A DNA stretch of 64,000 nucleotides from Schistocephalus solidus (Eukaryota > Platyhelminthes > Cestoda > Diphyllobothriidea > Diphyllobothriidae): the NCBI GenBank assembly GCA_017591395.1, contig WEDG01001427.1:1-64000 (forward strand). Direction: 5' to 3'. The notes beneath the pieces are model-generated. The model saw only the letters and a list, made by a program, of their open reading frames with translations. It searched no databases and was not told the origin of the DNA. Both the position numbers and the translations under genes were made by a program. Positions 11,850-21,684 of the stretch are shown piece after piece (within the stretch, counting starts at the first letter, position 1; every line of letters starts with the position of its first letter).

Positions 11850-13260
11850 AGGGTCTTTGCAATGCATCAACCCAGCATTTGTGTCGAAGAGCACAAATTA
11901 GATGTCCTCGCGTTAACAGAAATATGTCCATTGGATAACATGAAACATCTATGAGAAATTATCAATTATTTAGAAGAGAGTGAAAGTCGAGGAGAAATGA
12001 TCATTGTCTAATTGAACCGCAGGCTGTTAACAACACCGCACGTAACTGGAAGTGGAATGTTCATCTCTAACTGTCTCCCTAGCTTACACCCGGCTGCTAG
12101 AATATATGGTTTCAAACCATACTTAGACCAGATTGTGAATGCAATGTTCTCCTGGCAGAGTTGAACAAAACATACTAAAGCAAGGACGTCCTTATCAATG
12201 GACATTTTTATTCTCAAAATATTGACTGGCCAGCTTTGAGTATGTAAGGTTCATCGGCCACAGTCAGTCATTCTTTGCTCGAGATGGAGGTAGAAAAGCT
12301 ATTCTTGCTGAAAGTAACATTCGGAGCAAGTCAGGATAACGTCCAAATTATCTCGGCATTATATTCATCCAAAATAATGACTGTGCTGATTTAAGAGATT
12401 TCTACCAGATCGTAATGCTCTTTGGATATTACACAGCCTAAATCAAATGAGCATTGGAATACAAACAGCGGTATGGGAGAGTTCTTAAGGATGCGAAACA
12501 AGTCTCAGTACTATCGAGGGCAACGTCACTGTTGGAACATCTAACGAACACTCATACGTTCAATCCGTCAATAAAACGACCTGTTTATCTACATACTTCT
12601 CTATGATAAAGGGGAAAGCACAGCCGTCCAATGTGAATAGACCATCTTTAATAAGAGGATAATAGTATAAAAGAGTTTTCGACTAACGGAAGTATCGAAC
12701 GATTGCAAGAACACAAACGACAATTGAATAGCTGTAATTTAAAGCTAGGCTATGAGCTTGGCACACTGCAGACCAGTTTGGAACGTCCCAAGATCAAACA
12801 AGGTGACATACTTTACAACAAAAGAAAGCGTGAACACCTTTTTGGGAATGAGGTTCCGAAGACGGATAACTGAACAAGGGCATCAGTTCTGTCTAATTTA
12901 TTTCAGTCGGCATCCGTACACGAAGGTAATCATCCTCCTTTCCCATATTATTTGACAATTTCTTCTTATCGCCTACCTCATGTCAGTATCTGCGAAGTGC
13001 ACCTTCTATGGAAGAAGGTGAACTGATTGAGAAATGCAAAATTGTCTTTATCTCTCCTATATACGAAGGAGAGTTTGAACTGGAGTCGGCCAACTACCAT
13101 CCCATTAGGTTTACCTGCATTTGGCGTAAGCTCCTTGGACAAATTTTTAAGTGGCATCTACTGGAATGTCTAGAGAAGAGCACCCAAGCACGACATTTGC
13201 TGTAGTCACTCATGTTCTAAGAATGTTTTTAGTCACAGAAGTCAAACAGTATTTTAATAG
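11850..13260 (+). pseudogene. Ancient LINE relic (EN and RT traces)
   Basis: One frame near 11884-11944 reads VEEHKLDVLALTE, the endonuclease segment around the catalytic Glu of jockey/CR1-type LINEs. Near 12898-12935 FQSASVHEGNHPP resembles the linker before the RT domain. At 13040-13200 the pattern SPIYEG, SANYHPIRFT and LLECLEK matches the RT fingers (family pattern P-I-x-K-G, NYRPISLT, HLLxxLE). Everything between is full of stops and frameshifts. The spacing fits a single decayed element. It is a different and much older family than the LINE at 1-7695. Confidence 0.5.
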
Positions 13261-13404
13261 CTGCGTTGCTCCGCGAATTTAAAAAAAATATTTGGCAGGG
13301 GAAAATCCAGTACAAAATTGTGTACATTACTACGAAATATAAGTTTTGACTCTCGAATGAGAATCAGTAGAATGTGGTGTCCAACCGGGTTTGTTTTTAG
13401 GTTT

Positions 13405-13640
13405 TGTTCTTCAAAAGTACAAATGACTGCTTTGAGGATGTTGCCAGTGACTTGTCATGTTCTCAGTTAATATAACAATCTGGACAAAAATAAACCGAGA
13501 AGAAGTAACTGTGATCACAAGGACAAGAGCTTTATTGGCCTGACGGTTTGGATTCCAACTCAAACCCATCATAAGAGACAGTATCCGATACGGGTTTGTA
13601 CTGATGATGCGCAGAAAATAGAAGAAAACGTGGATACATT
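13405..13640 (-). repeat. Family-2 PLE terminal repeat (minus)
   Basis: On the minus strand a segment with GATGGGTTTGAG, GGAATCCAAACC and GTCAGGCCAATAAAGC recurs, diverged, at 24437-24500 (minus), 25230-25300, 41124-41220 and 63784-63860. The GGGTTT and GAATCC arms can pair. This copy has lost the hammerhead-like core (CTTATGA in place of CTGATGA). Confidence 0.5.
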
Positions 13641-14308
13641 GACTGATTGATCCACCAACCGACTTCCAACCTTCAGTTTGTTCAACGTGTAGTCCTGTGC
13701 TTACTTTGGAGAGATTGCACCTAACACGAGCATCACAAAGATGCGATTTCACTAAACGAATTGCGCATGCATAAAAATTTAGGCAACTGAACATTTTTGA
13801 ACCTGCTGATATCAGAACACTGAAAAATAGCTATCCGAAAGTTTATGCGGATCATGCACTGTAATAGGCGTGCTATCGTTGTCTTTCCTTCTGAACTCTT
13901 CCCTCACATGTGTGTTGCGTTTGCCAAACCATATTGGGAATACGGAATGATAGAATGGACGTCCTGGATGTATAATGACAGTGAAGCCATTGAGTTGTTG
14001 TGACGACGGGGTATAAACCTCGTTGATGGTTTGAGGACTCTATCATATTATATAACTTGCTCTGAACAGTCCAAATTATCCACGCATGTGATTTTTTACA
14101 TAAACCCGGAGAGTTTTTCGAGTGTGCAAACTTGAGCTTGCTTATTGAACAACCCGCACAATGGCAAACGCTAATGTAAGCGCCAGCGGTTACTTGCACT
14201 GTTGAACCCATTCCCAATTGACATGGTGAATGTTGACACTATCCTTTAATTTTGATTAACGACGCTTCTCAATACAGGATCATCCAAGATTAGTTAGGTA
14301 CTGTACTA

Positions 14309-14312
<4 letters not shown>
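13641..14312. other. Non-coding stretch
   Basis: No domain, repeat or RNA gene was recognised. The minus-strand frame at 13873-14217 has no recognisable features. Confidence 0.45.

Positions 14313-14354
<42 letters not shown>
14313..14354. repeat. (AT)n microsatellite
   Basis: About 21 uninterrupted AT dinucleotides. Confidence 0.95.
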
Positions 14355-14357
<3 letters not shown>

Positions 14358-14671
14358 AAACAAACGTATGACACTCACTGATGTGGTTAGGATCACACTT
14401 GATCCCATTATGTCCGCCCGTCCGCCAGCTAGCCACTGGCGATAAACGAACGTTGTGTCATAAGACACATGCCACATATAATGCACTGTTACGTTGCTAA
14501 AGATGCAACAGGCAAGACGTAGACAGCTGTTTCACGGTCGTTACCGATCATCAGTACGTCATCTGCAGTTGACTAAACAATGGGCCCGTGGCTCAATGGT
14601 AGATCGGTCGACTCAATAATTAAAGATCACGTGTTAGAAATCCAGATGGTTTCACATTTGGGATAGAGTAC

Positions 14672-14716
14672 GACTGGCTGATGACGGCAAATAAGCCAGA
14701 AATGGCCATTTAGGTC
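14672..14716 (+). ncRNA. Hammerhead-like motif, array unit 1
   Basis: Stem I strand GACTGG 14672-14677, core CTGATGA 14678-14684, stem II GGC/GCC with a six-base loop, GAAA 14699-14702, self-complementary stem III ATGG/CCAT, predicted cleavage after T14710. The 3' stem I strand (TAGGTC) has one mismatch. Confidence 0.55.
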
Positions 14717-14975
14717 TCCCATGTATTTGTCGGCTTCACTTTATTAACATATGGAACATGTCGCTATGCAACTGCCTGCGAAGGCTCCAAAGTGAGCAGC
14801 AGGACACAACGGAACATGCATGTTACCTAAGCAGATTGGCAAGCCGAACACTTTTTCATATTCCCAATCGCAACCGATAAAACAACGGGCCCACGGCTCA
14901 ATAGTTTAGCGTTCGACTAGATTACCAAAGATCGCGTGTTAGAATCCGAGGTGGTCCACATTTGGGATTGAGTAT

Positions 14976-15020
14976 GACTGGAAAATGAAGGCTCTTAAGC
15001 CAGAAATGACCTTTCGGATT
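14976..15020 (+). ncRNA. Decayed hammerhead-like motif, array unit 2
   Basis: The core reads AAAATGA where other units have CTGATGA. GAAA is kept at 15003-15006. The equivalent cleavage point would be after 15014. Probably inactive. Confidence 0.4.
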
Positions 15021-15143
15021 TCCCATGTATTTGTCGGTTCCACTTTATCACCCAATGCAACACGTTGCTATGCAACTGCCTGCGAAAGCTCTACAGTAAG
15101 CACCAGGGCACAATGGATTGGCCTGATAACTTGGGATTTGGAA

Positions 15144-15189
15144 TGACTGGCTAATGAAGGCTCATTATCTAGAAATGGCCTTTCGGATT
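15144..15189 (+). ncRNA. Decayed hammerhead-like motif, headless unit
   Basis: The core reads CTAATGA, the stem II loop is altered, and GAAA is kept at 15172-15175. The unit lacks its tRNA-like head, so the distance to the previous motif is about 169 nt instead of 304. Confidence 0.4.
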
Positions 15190-15448
15190 TCCCTTGTGTT
15201 TGTCGGTTCCACTTAATCAACATATGCAAAACGTTGCTATGAAACTGCCTGTGAGGGCTCTAAAGTGAGCACCAGGGAAAAACGGAACATGCATGTTACC
15301 TGAGCAGATTGGCGAGCCGCAAACTTTATCATATTCCCGATCACAACTGAAAAAACAACGGACCAGTGGCCCCATGGTAGATCGTTTGACTCAATTATTA
15401 AAAGTCGCGTGTTCAAATTTCAGGTGGTCCACACATTGGATTGGGTAT

Positions 15449-15493
15449 TACCGGCTGATGACGGCTAATATGCCAAAAATGGCCGTTCCGGTC
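15449..15493 (+). ncRNA. Hammerhead-like motif, array unit 3
   Basis: Stem I here is ACCGG 15450-15454 with CCGGT 15488-15492, a C-G pair where most units have a U-G wobble. CTGATGA is intact at 15455-15461. The GAAA box is changed to AAAA. Cleavage point after 15487. Confidence 0.5.
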
Positions 15494-15751
15494 TCCCTTG
15501 ACTTTTTCGGTTCCATTTTATCAACATATGCTACACGTCGCTATGCAACCGCCTGCGAGGGCTCTCAAGTGAGCTCCAGGGCACAACGGAACATGCATGT
15601 TGCTAAAGCAGATCGGTGACCCGCACACTTTCATCATATTCCAAATCGCAACCGACAAAAAACGGGCCCATGATTCAATGGTAGAGTGTTCAACTTATTG
15701 ACCAAAGGACTCGGGTTTAATACCATGTGGTCCAAACTTAGGATTGGGTAT

Positions 15752-15796
15752 GACTGGCTGATGACAGCTTATAAGCCAGAAATGGCCATTCCTATC
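15752..15796 (+). ncRNA. Hammerhead-like motif, array unit 4
   Basis: GACTGG 15752-15757, CTGATGA 15758-15764, stem II AGCT/AGCC variant, GAAA 15779-15782, ATGGCCAT stem III, predicted cleavage after T15790. The 3' stem I strand is CCTATC, so stem I is partly weakened. Confidence 0.55.
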
Positions 15797-16056
15797 TTCC
15801 TTGTCTTTGTTGGTTCAACGTTATTAACATATGCAACACCTCGCTATGCGTCAGCCTGCGTTGGCTCTTAAGTGAGCTCCAGGGCATAACATAACTGGTA
15901 TGTTCCTTTACTATATCGGTGAGCTACACACAATAATCCTATTCTTGATCGCTGCTGAACAAACAACGGGACCATGGCTCAATTGTAGAGCGTTTGAAAC
16001 AATTGCCAAAGGTCACGTATTCAAATCCCAGGTGATCCACACTTGGGGCTGGGTAT

Positions 16057-16101
16057 GACTGGCTGATGACGGCTAATAAGCCAGAAACGGTCATTCCAGT
16101 C
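16057..16101 (+). ncRNA. Hammerhead-like motif, array unit 5 (perfect stem I)
   Basis: GACTGG 16057-16062 pairs perfectly over six bases with CCAGTC 16096-16101: a U-A pair where other units have U-G. CTGATGA 16063-16069, stem II GGC/GCC around TAATAA, GAAA 16084-16087, predicted cleavage after T16095. Stem III reads ACGG/TCAT and is weaker. Confidence 0.6.
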
Positions 16102-16361
16102 TTCATTGTCTCTGTCGGATCCACTTTATGCACATGAGCTACACGTCACATTGCGATTGCCTGCGAGGGCTATAAATTTGGCTCCAGGGCACAAAGATTC
16201 GTGCATGTTCGTTAAGCAGTTCGGTTAGCCGCATACTATCATCATGTTTCTGAACGCAACCAACAAATCAACGTGCCCTCGGCTCAAAGGTTGAGCGTTC
16301 GACTCAATTACCGAATGTCGCCTGTTATAATCCCAGGTTGTCCAAGTTTTGGGTGAGTTAT

Positions 16362-16406
16362 GACTGGATGATGAAGGCTTATAAGACAGAAATGGCCATT
16401 CCGGTC
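16362..16406 (+). ncRNA. Hammerhead-like motif, array unit 6
   Basis: Stem I is complete (GACTGG/CCGGTC), but the first core base is A (ATGATGA) and stem II is broken (GGC/GAC). GAAA 16389-16392. Probably inactive. Confidence 0.45.
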
Positions 16407-16665
16407 TCCCTTGTCTTTGTAGTTTCCACTTTATTAATTAATGCTATATTTGGCTTTGCGAATGACTGCAAGGGCTCTGAAGTGAGCTTTAGGGCACAAA
16501 GGAGCATGCATATTCTAAAAACAGATGGTTTAGCCACACACTATCATCATATTTCTGATCGCAGCCGACAAAAAATGGTCCCTTGGCTCAAAAGCAGAGC
16601 ATTACAATGAATTACCAAATGTTGCGTGTTCAAATCCCAGGTAGTCCACACTTTGGATTGGGTAT

Positions 16666-16710
16666 GAGTGGCTGATGACGGCTTATAAGCCAGAAAAAGC
16701 CATTCCGGCC
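16666..16710 (+). ncRNA. Hammerhead-like motif, array unit 7
   Basis: CTGATGA 16672-16678, stem II GGC/GCC around TTATAA, GAAA 16693-16696, cleavage point after T16704. Stem I is GAGTGG/CCGGCC with two mismatches, and stem III is changed to AAAG/CCAT. Confidence 0.5.
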
Positions 16711-16880
16711 TCCCATGACTTTGTCGGCTCCTCATTATCAACGGTTGCTACACGTTTGTATGGCATATCCTGCGAAGCTCTAAAGTGTGCTCAAGGGCAC
16801 AAAGGAACATGCATGTTCCTAAAGCAGATTGGTGAGGCACACACATTAATCATATTCCCGATCTCAACCGACAAAACAAC

Positions 16881-16952
16881 GGACCCATGGCTCAATGATA
16901 GAGCGTTCGTCTCACTTACCAAAGGTTGTGTGTTCGAATCCCGGGTGGTCCA
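16881..16952 (+). promoter_or_regulatory. tRNA-like head with Pol III A and B boxes (unit 8; type example)
   Basis: The A box TGGCTCAATGA is at 16888-16898 and the B box TGTTCGAATCC at 16931-16941. The ends pair as a short acceptor-like stem (GGACC 16881-16885 with GGTCC 16947-16951). The segment TAGAGCGTTCGTCT...AAAGGT resembles the D- and anticodon-arm region of tRNA-Cys, but the anticodon loop and T stem are decayed, so this is not a working tRNA. Equivalent heads begin each complete unit of the array. Spacing and boxes fit an internal RNA polymerase III promoter reading into the hammerhead downstream. Confidence 0.7.
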
Positions 16953-16969
16953 CGCATGGGATTGGGTAT

Positions 16970-17014
16970 GAATGGCTGATGACGGCTAATAAGCCAGAAA
17001 TGGCCATTCCGGTC
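16970..17014 (+). ncRNA. Hammerhead-like motif, array unit 8
   Basis: CTGATGA 16976-16982, GGC-TAATAA-GCC stem II, GAAA 16997-17000, ATGGCCAT stem III, predicted cleavage after T17008, 3' stem I CCGGTC. The 5' stem I strand is GAATGG, giving one mismatch. It lies 18 nt downstream of the best-kept tRNA-like head. Confidence 0.6.
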
Positions 17015-17273
17015 TCCCTTGTCTTTGACGGTTCCACATTATCAACATATGCTACACGTCACAATGCGACAGTGGACAAGGGTTGTAAAGTGAGCTCCAG
17101 GGCATAACGGAACGTGCATGTTCCTTAAGCAGATCGCTAGGCTGCACACTACCATCATATTCCCGATCACAACCGACAAACAACGGGCCCGTGGCTCAAT
17201 GCTTGAGGGTTCAACTTAATAACAAAAGATCGCGCGTTCGAATCCCAGGTCATCCAAACTTGGGATTGCGTAT

Positions 17274-17318
17274 GACTGGCTGATGACGGCTAATAAGCCA
17301 GAAATGGCCATTCTGGTC
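17274..17318 (+). ncRNA. Hammerhead-like motif, array unit 9
   Basis: GACTGG 17274-17279 pairs with CTGGTC 17313-17318 (two wobbles). CTGATGA 17280-17286, GGC-TAATAA-GCC, GAAA 17301-17304, ATGGCCAT, predicted cleavage after T17312, exactly 304 nt after the unit 8 site. A run of four T at about 17463 near the end of the array could stop Pol III. Confidence 0.6.
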
Positions 17319-17478
17319 TCCATTGTCTTTGACGTTTCCACGTTAACAAAATTTGCTACACGTCACTATGCGACCGTGGATAAGGGCTGTAAAGTGAGCT
17401 CCAGGGCATAGCGGAACATGCATGTTCCTTAAGCATATCGTCGAGCCACACAAAACATCATAATTTTGATCGCAACCT

Positions 17479-18594
17479 AACAAAGCATCTTGATAACAAG
17501 AAAAGATAAAGGAACAGGCATAGTTATAATGAACAGCTCACACTTTGTAACTAAGATGCACTCCATACTATCCGACCAAAACAAATTCAGGGAGGTACAT
17601 AAAGAAAAGGATTGCACCGATGAAGTAGAGGCACAATTGACCGACTGCTTAAAAGGACTCCATGCAGGTGGTTTTCTAAGTGACCGTTACCTCGAACGCC
17701 TCAGACAAGTTGGTACACACATCCCTCGACTCTATGGTCTACCGAAAATCGACAAAGAAGGCTTGCCACTTCGTCCAATTTTACACATGCAAAACTCTCC
17801 TTGTCATGCCATAGCAAAGTGGTTAGCAGAGACACTAAAGCCTGTAAAACATCAGCAAGCACCACGTTGCTACTGAGATACCTTCGAATTTATTGAAGAC
17901 GTCAAAGACCTTAACTTAAATGGCACGAGGATGCTATCTTTGGATGTCTCATCACTGTTTACAGACGTCCCTGTCACTGAGAGAGTCACTTACCTCTGTG
18001 AATTCCTATTGACCAGTGAGAAAGAAATAGGAATACCGACAAATGCAATTAAAGAATTATTACTAAGATGCACGTTAAATGTGCAGTTCCTTTTTAACAA
18101 CCAGCTATACAGACAAATAGACGGCGTTGCTATGGGCTCGCCACTCGGACCTCTTCTAGACGATGTCTTCATGGGCAAGCTGGAGAAATTTCAGCTAAGC
18201 GGACAGATCAGTAAGTTAAGACACTACGGTCATTACGTCAACGACATCTTTGCAATTGTCACAGAAGAAACCAATGTAGACGAACTCTTAAACCCTGTAA
18301 ACCAAGCACATCCGTCGATCAAATTCACGTTGAAGATAGAAAGATTAGGTTCACTCCCTTTCTTAGAGGTCTTTCTAAGCAGAAGACCTGATGATACCAT
18401 CCGAAGGAGCGTTCATCGAAAGAAAACCTGGTCTGGGCAATATCCGAACTTTGGCAGTTTCGGACCTCTCCAACAGAAAGGCAATCTAGTCCGTTGCTTA
18501 GCGCAAAGGGCAAGAAAAATTTGCTCGGCAAAAAGTATCGAGGAGGAGCTTGGGAAGATCCAGAACCTACTTCGAGTGAATGGATACCCTGATC
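17479..18594 (+). pseudogene. Penelope-like element, RT part (upstream partial copy)
   Basis: The frame starts near 17481 (KDKGTGIVIM) and continues through the PLE/telomerase-type RT: LYGLPKIDKEGLPLRPI, LSLDVSSLFTDVP (motif A), VAMGSPLGPLLDDVF (motif B), HYVNDIFAIV (motif C) and the thumb region SIRRSVHRKKTWSG-like. Motif C at 18234-18245 is YVND; PLEs and the copy at 42516 have YVDD, so a catalytic Asp is changed. A TGA at 17874-17876 breaks the frame, while sequence before and after it stays in phase. The copy lacks its N-terminus, and stops at 18594 where the second copy begins. No endonuclease part is present. Confidence 0.85.
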
Positions 18595-20573
18595 GGCATA
18601 GTTATAAAGAACAGATCAGACTTTGTTACTAAGATGCACTCCATACTATCCGACCAAAACAAATTCAGGGAGGCTCATAAAGAAAAGGATTGCACCGATG
18701 AAGTAGAGGCACAATTGACTGACTGCTTCAAAGGACTCCATGCAGGTGGTTTTCTAAGTGACCGTTACCTCGAACGCCTCAGACCAGTTGGTACACACAT
18801 CCCTCGACTCTATGGTCAACCGAAAATCCACAAAGAAGGCTTGCCACTTCGTTTAATTTTACACATGCAAAACTCTCCTTATCATGCCATAGCAAAGTGG
18901 TTAGCAGAGACACTAAAGCCTGTAAAACATCAGCAAGCACCACGTTGCTACTGAGATACCTTCGAATTTATTGAAGACGTCAAAGACCTTAACTTAAATG
19001 GCACGAGGATGCTATCTTTGGATGTCTCATCACTGTTTACAGACGTCCCTGTCACTGAGAGAGTCAATTACCTCTGTGAATTCCTATTGACCAGTGAGAA
19101 AGAAATAGGAATACCGACAAATGCACTTCAAGAATTATTACTAAGATGCACGTTAAATGTGCAGTTCCTTTTTAACAACCAGCTATACAGACAAATAGAC
19201 GGCGTTGCTATGGGCTCGCCACTCGGACTCTTCTAGACGATGTCTTCATGGGCAAGCTGGAGAAATTTCAGCTAAGCGGACAGATCAGTAAGTTAAGACA
19301 CTACGGTCATTACGTCAACGACATCTTTGCAATTGTCACAGAAGAAACCAATGTAGACGAACTCTTAAACCCTGTAAACCAAGCACATCCGTCGATCAAA
19401 TTCACGTTGAAGATAGAAAGATTAGGTTCACTCCCTTTCTTAGAGGTCTTTCTAAGCAGAAGACCTGATGATAGCATCCGAAGGAGCGTTCATCGAAAGA
19501 AAACCTGGTCTGGGCAATATACGAACTTTGGCAGTTTCGGACCTCTTCAACAGAAAGGCAATCTAGTCCGTTGCTTAGCGCAAAGGGCAAGAAAAATTTG
19601 CTCGGCAAAAAGTATCGAGGAGGAGCTTGGGAAGATCCAGAACCTACTTCGAGTGAATGGATACCCTGATCGGTTTAGTACAAAGCATCTTGTCGCACGA
19701 CCGGTAAAACCAGCCAAGGTAATTGTGAAAAAAAGAAAAAAACTATTCCTCAACGTGCCCTTTCAAGGGGATGTGGCTAGTGAACTACTGAAAAGACGCC
19801 TAAACCAAGCCGTTACACAAACGTTCCCAGCAGCGAAACTTCAGATAGTGTTCTCAACCAACCCTCTTTTACGAGGCGAAGGTAAGGATAGGTTGCCGGC
19901 TCAGACCATCTCCATGTGCATTTACTCATTTACTTGCTCCTGTGGAGCAGGTTATATTGGTCACACTAGTTGGTGCCTATCCAAAAGAATTAGAGAACAC
20001 CTCCCAGCATGGCTGAACAAAGGGGAAGTCAAGAGCATAAAAAGCGCCATCCTTGCACATCTTGTTGACACCGGACATAGTGTGGACCCCAGCGAATCAT
20101 TCACTTTAATTTATACGTTTCCACCAAGCTACCCCAATACACTGGGTCAACGTTTACTAGCAGCAGCAGAAGCGACTGCCATTAGGTTGAAGAAGCCGGT
20201 CTTGTGCGCACAAAAGAACCTCGTACAAGCTCCGCGCTTAGCTTTGCCAACGACCGCTTAACTGCATGCATTCTCCCGCGCCATCTCTGTCGTCCCCCTT
20301 CCCCTGGAACAGATCTACCAAGCACTCATTGTCGCTCATCATACTGTTTCTTATCACACTGTTTCTTATCATCCTCCCCCTATGCACAGCTCTCAGACAA
20401 CCCAAATAAACGGACGAATATTATCGATTTCATGTTTTAAATTTCTACTATTTTTCAACGTTTCCCTGTAGCTGTACTGGTCTGAAGAGAAGTTATCGAA
20501 AGCAGCGTGTATGCTTGCCAAGTCATCTTTTGAATCTTTTAATGGGTATTTTCACAACTTCAATCTTCAGAAA
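18595..20573 (+). pseudogene. Penelope-like element, RT plus GIY-YIG endonuclease (downstream copy)
   Basis: This is nearly identical to 17517-18594 at an offset of 1078, then continues to the true 3' end. It shares the TGA (18952-18954) and the YVND motif (19311-19322), and has its own one-base deletion at about 19228. The long frame 19248-20261 (337 codons) runs from after motif B through the thumb to the endonuclease. The endonuclease shows CIYSFTCSCGAGYIG (a Cys-rich linker joined to the GIY-YIG core), KRIREHLP (Arg), and LLAAAEATAIRL (catalytic Glu). The endonuclease half looks undamaged. The untranslated tail runs to about 20573 and includes a hammerhead motif. Confidence 0.85.
20478..20520 (+). 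ncRNA. Hammerhead ribozyme motif in PLE 3' end
   Basis: The parts are: stem I TGGT 20478-20481 with GCCA 20517-20520; core CTGAAGA 20482-20488 (fits CUGANGA); stem II GA/TC around a five-base loop; GAAA 20498-20501; stem III AGCA 20501-20504 with TGCT 20512-20515; cleavage predicted after T20516. All invariant core bases are present. Two other copies of the same PLE family carry the motif at the same place. Minimal hammerheads in PLE flanking repeats are established. Activity of this one is untested, and its two-base stem II is weak. Confidence 0.65.
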
Positions 20574-21684
20574 AAGATTAATTGTGCACTAAAATGGATC
20601 CAGGGACAGGTGTTTTGCTCTATTCCTCACATTTTAAAGATTTTTTTGCAAAACAGTCTGAGCCATAAGCATGACAATACATAGAATAACTCATGTCAGA
20701 AGACATACAGCATTAATTTTGTTGTCTTCTTGATTGAAGGCCTATAAAATGCTGCTTTGCCTTTAGAAATAGGAGACAAGCAATAGCTTTGTATACTTTA
20801 TTGTGCGAAACGGTCAGTTAGAATTCTTACTATATTAAAAAGCTGATTTAAGAGAAAAATGTCCATTCACTTAAATTTAATATAAGAATCTGTTTTAGCG
20901 ATTAAAGTTATTTAAATAGACTGTATTTCATAGCTTTTATCGTTGGTAATCGGTAAAAACCAACAGCACCAAGTTATCTTTCTGCAGTTTAAATTATGCT
21001 TTTTAGGCTTATCATCTTTTAACTGAAGCTAACCTGATTCCTTAATAGAACGACACGTAACTTGATACAGGAAAATAATAAATATCAACGATACTGGTTA
21101 AAAGACTTGTGAATTCAGCGAAGTTGATATATAATATGCTTCATACGTAGCCCACCTGGGAATATTATTGAAGCCACTTTTTGTTAACCCATGTAAACAA
21201 ACAAAGCATTTTTTTAAAAAAGGACAAAATGTTACATTCAGTCTGAGTTATTCAAACGTTTTATTGGTTTTATTGAGGAATAAAATAATGCTTCAGTGGG
21301 CAATTCAAACAAATCATTTCTGCGCATGTGTTTAAAATGTTTCCAGGTTACACTGTTGGACTTAACCTGGAAATATTATTAAGTGATAGTGTCTGAAAAA
21401 AAAGAAGTTTATTTTTTGTAATCACGAAATTTTCAAGCGTCTTCCGTAAAGAGGTTATATAGTAAGTCGATATAGTAAATCTTAAACGTGACATGAAATT
21501 AACTGGTTAATATATACAAAGGATGAGAAAGAAGCAGACGTCGTTTCTATGGAGTTCTGTATAGCAGGCAAACAGGAACCACCAGCAATACAGTTGGCTA
21601 TTATCTTAATTTTAGGGAAAATAGGCTAAGCGATAATTGAAGGACTAGGACAAGGTTTGGAAGGAGGTTCCGGTTAATGCTTGG
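20574..21684. other. Non-coding stretch
   Basis: AT-rich; no domain, RNA gene or repeat was recognised. Confidence 0.45.

Larger units (their letters stand above)
14575..17478 (+). mobile_element. Tandem array of tRNA-headed hammerhead repeats (retrozyme/Sm-alpha-like)
   Basis: Nine complete units plus one headless unit stand head to tail with a period of 304-305 bp. The tRNA-like heads start at 14582, 14887, 15360, 15664, 15968, 16273, 16577, 16881 and 17185. The one larger step (473) contains a unit that lacks its head (about 15115-15359). Each complete unit reads: tRNA-like head of about 72 nt with Pol III A and B boxes; a hammerhead-ribozyme-like core (GACTGG, CTGATGA, GGC-loop-GCC, GAAA, TGGCCATT, CCGGTC); then about 170 nt ending in CGCAACCGACAAAACAAC. 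Units differ by roughly 10-20 percent by eye, so this is not a recent expansion. A degenerate single relative lies at 52015-52255, so the sequence also disperses. Schistosome Sm-alpha repeats and animal retrozymes have this architecture; that this is their cestode counterpart is inference. The array ends in the PLE at 17479. Confidence 0.85.

Noticed and set aside
14582..17240. Nine tRNA-like heads taken as real tRNA genes
   Set aside because: The A and B boxes are good, but the T stems and anticodon arms do not pair and no consistent anticodon remains. They are promoter heads of a repeat.
17480..17492. A 13-nt match (ACAAAGCATCTTG) between the array-PLE boundary and 19680-19692 inside the PLE, suggesting a junction duplication
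   Set aside because: The PLE frame reads naturally through 17481-17520 (SILITRKDKG), so the match is more likely chance or PLE sequence of its own. The flanks do not extend the identity.
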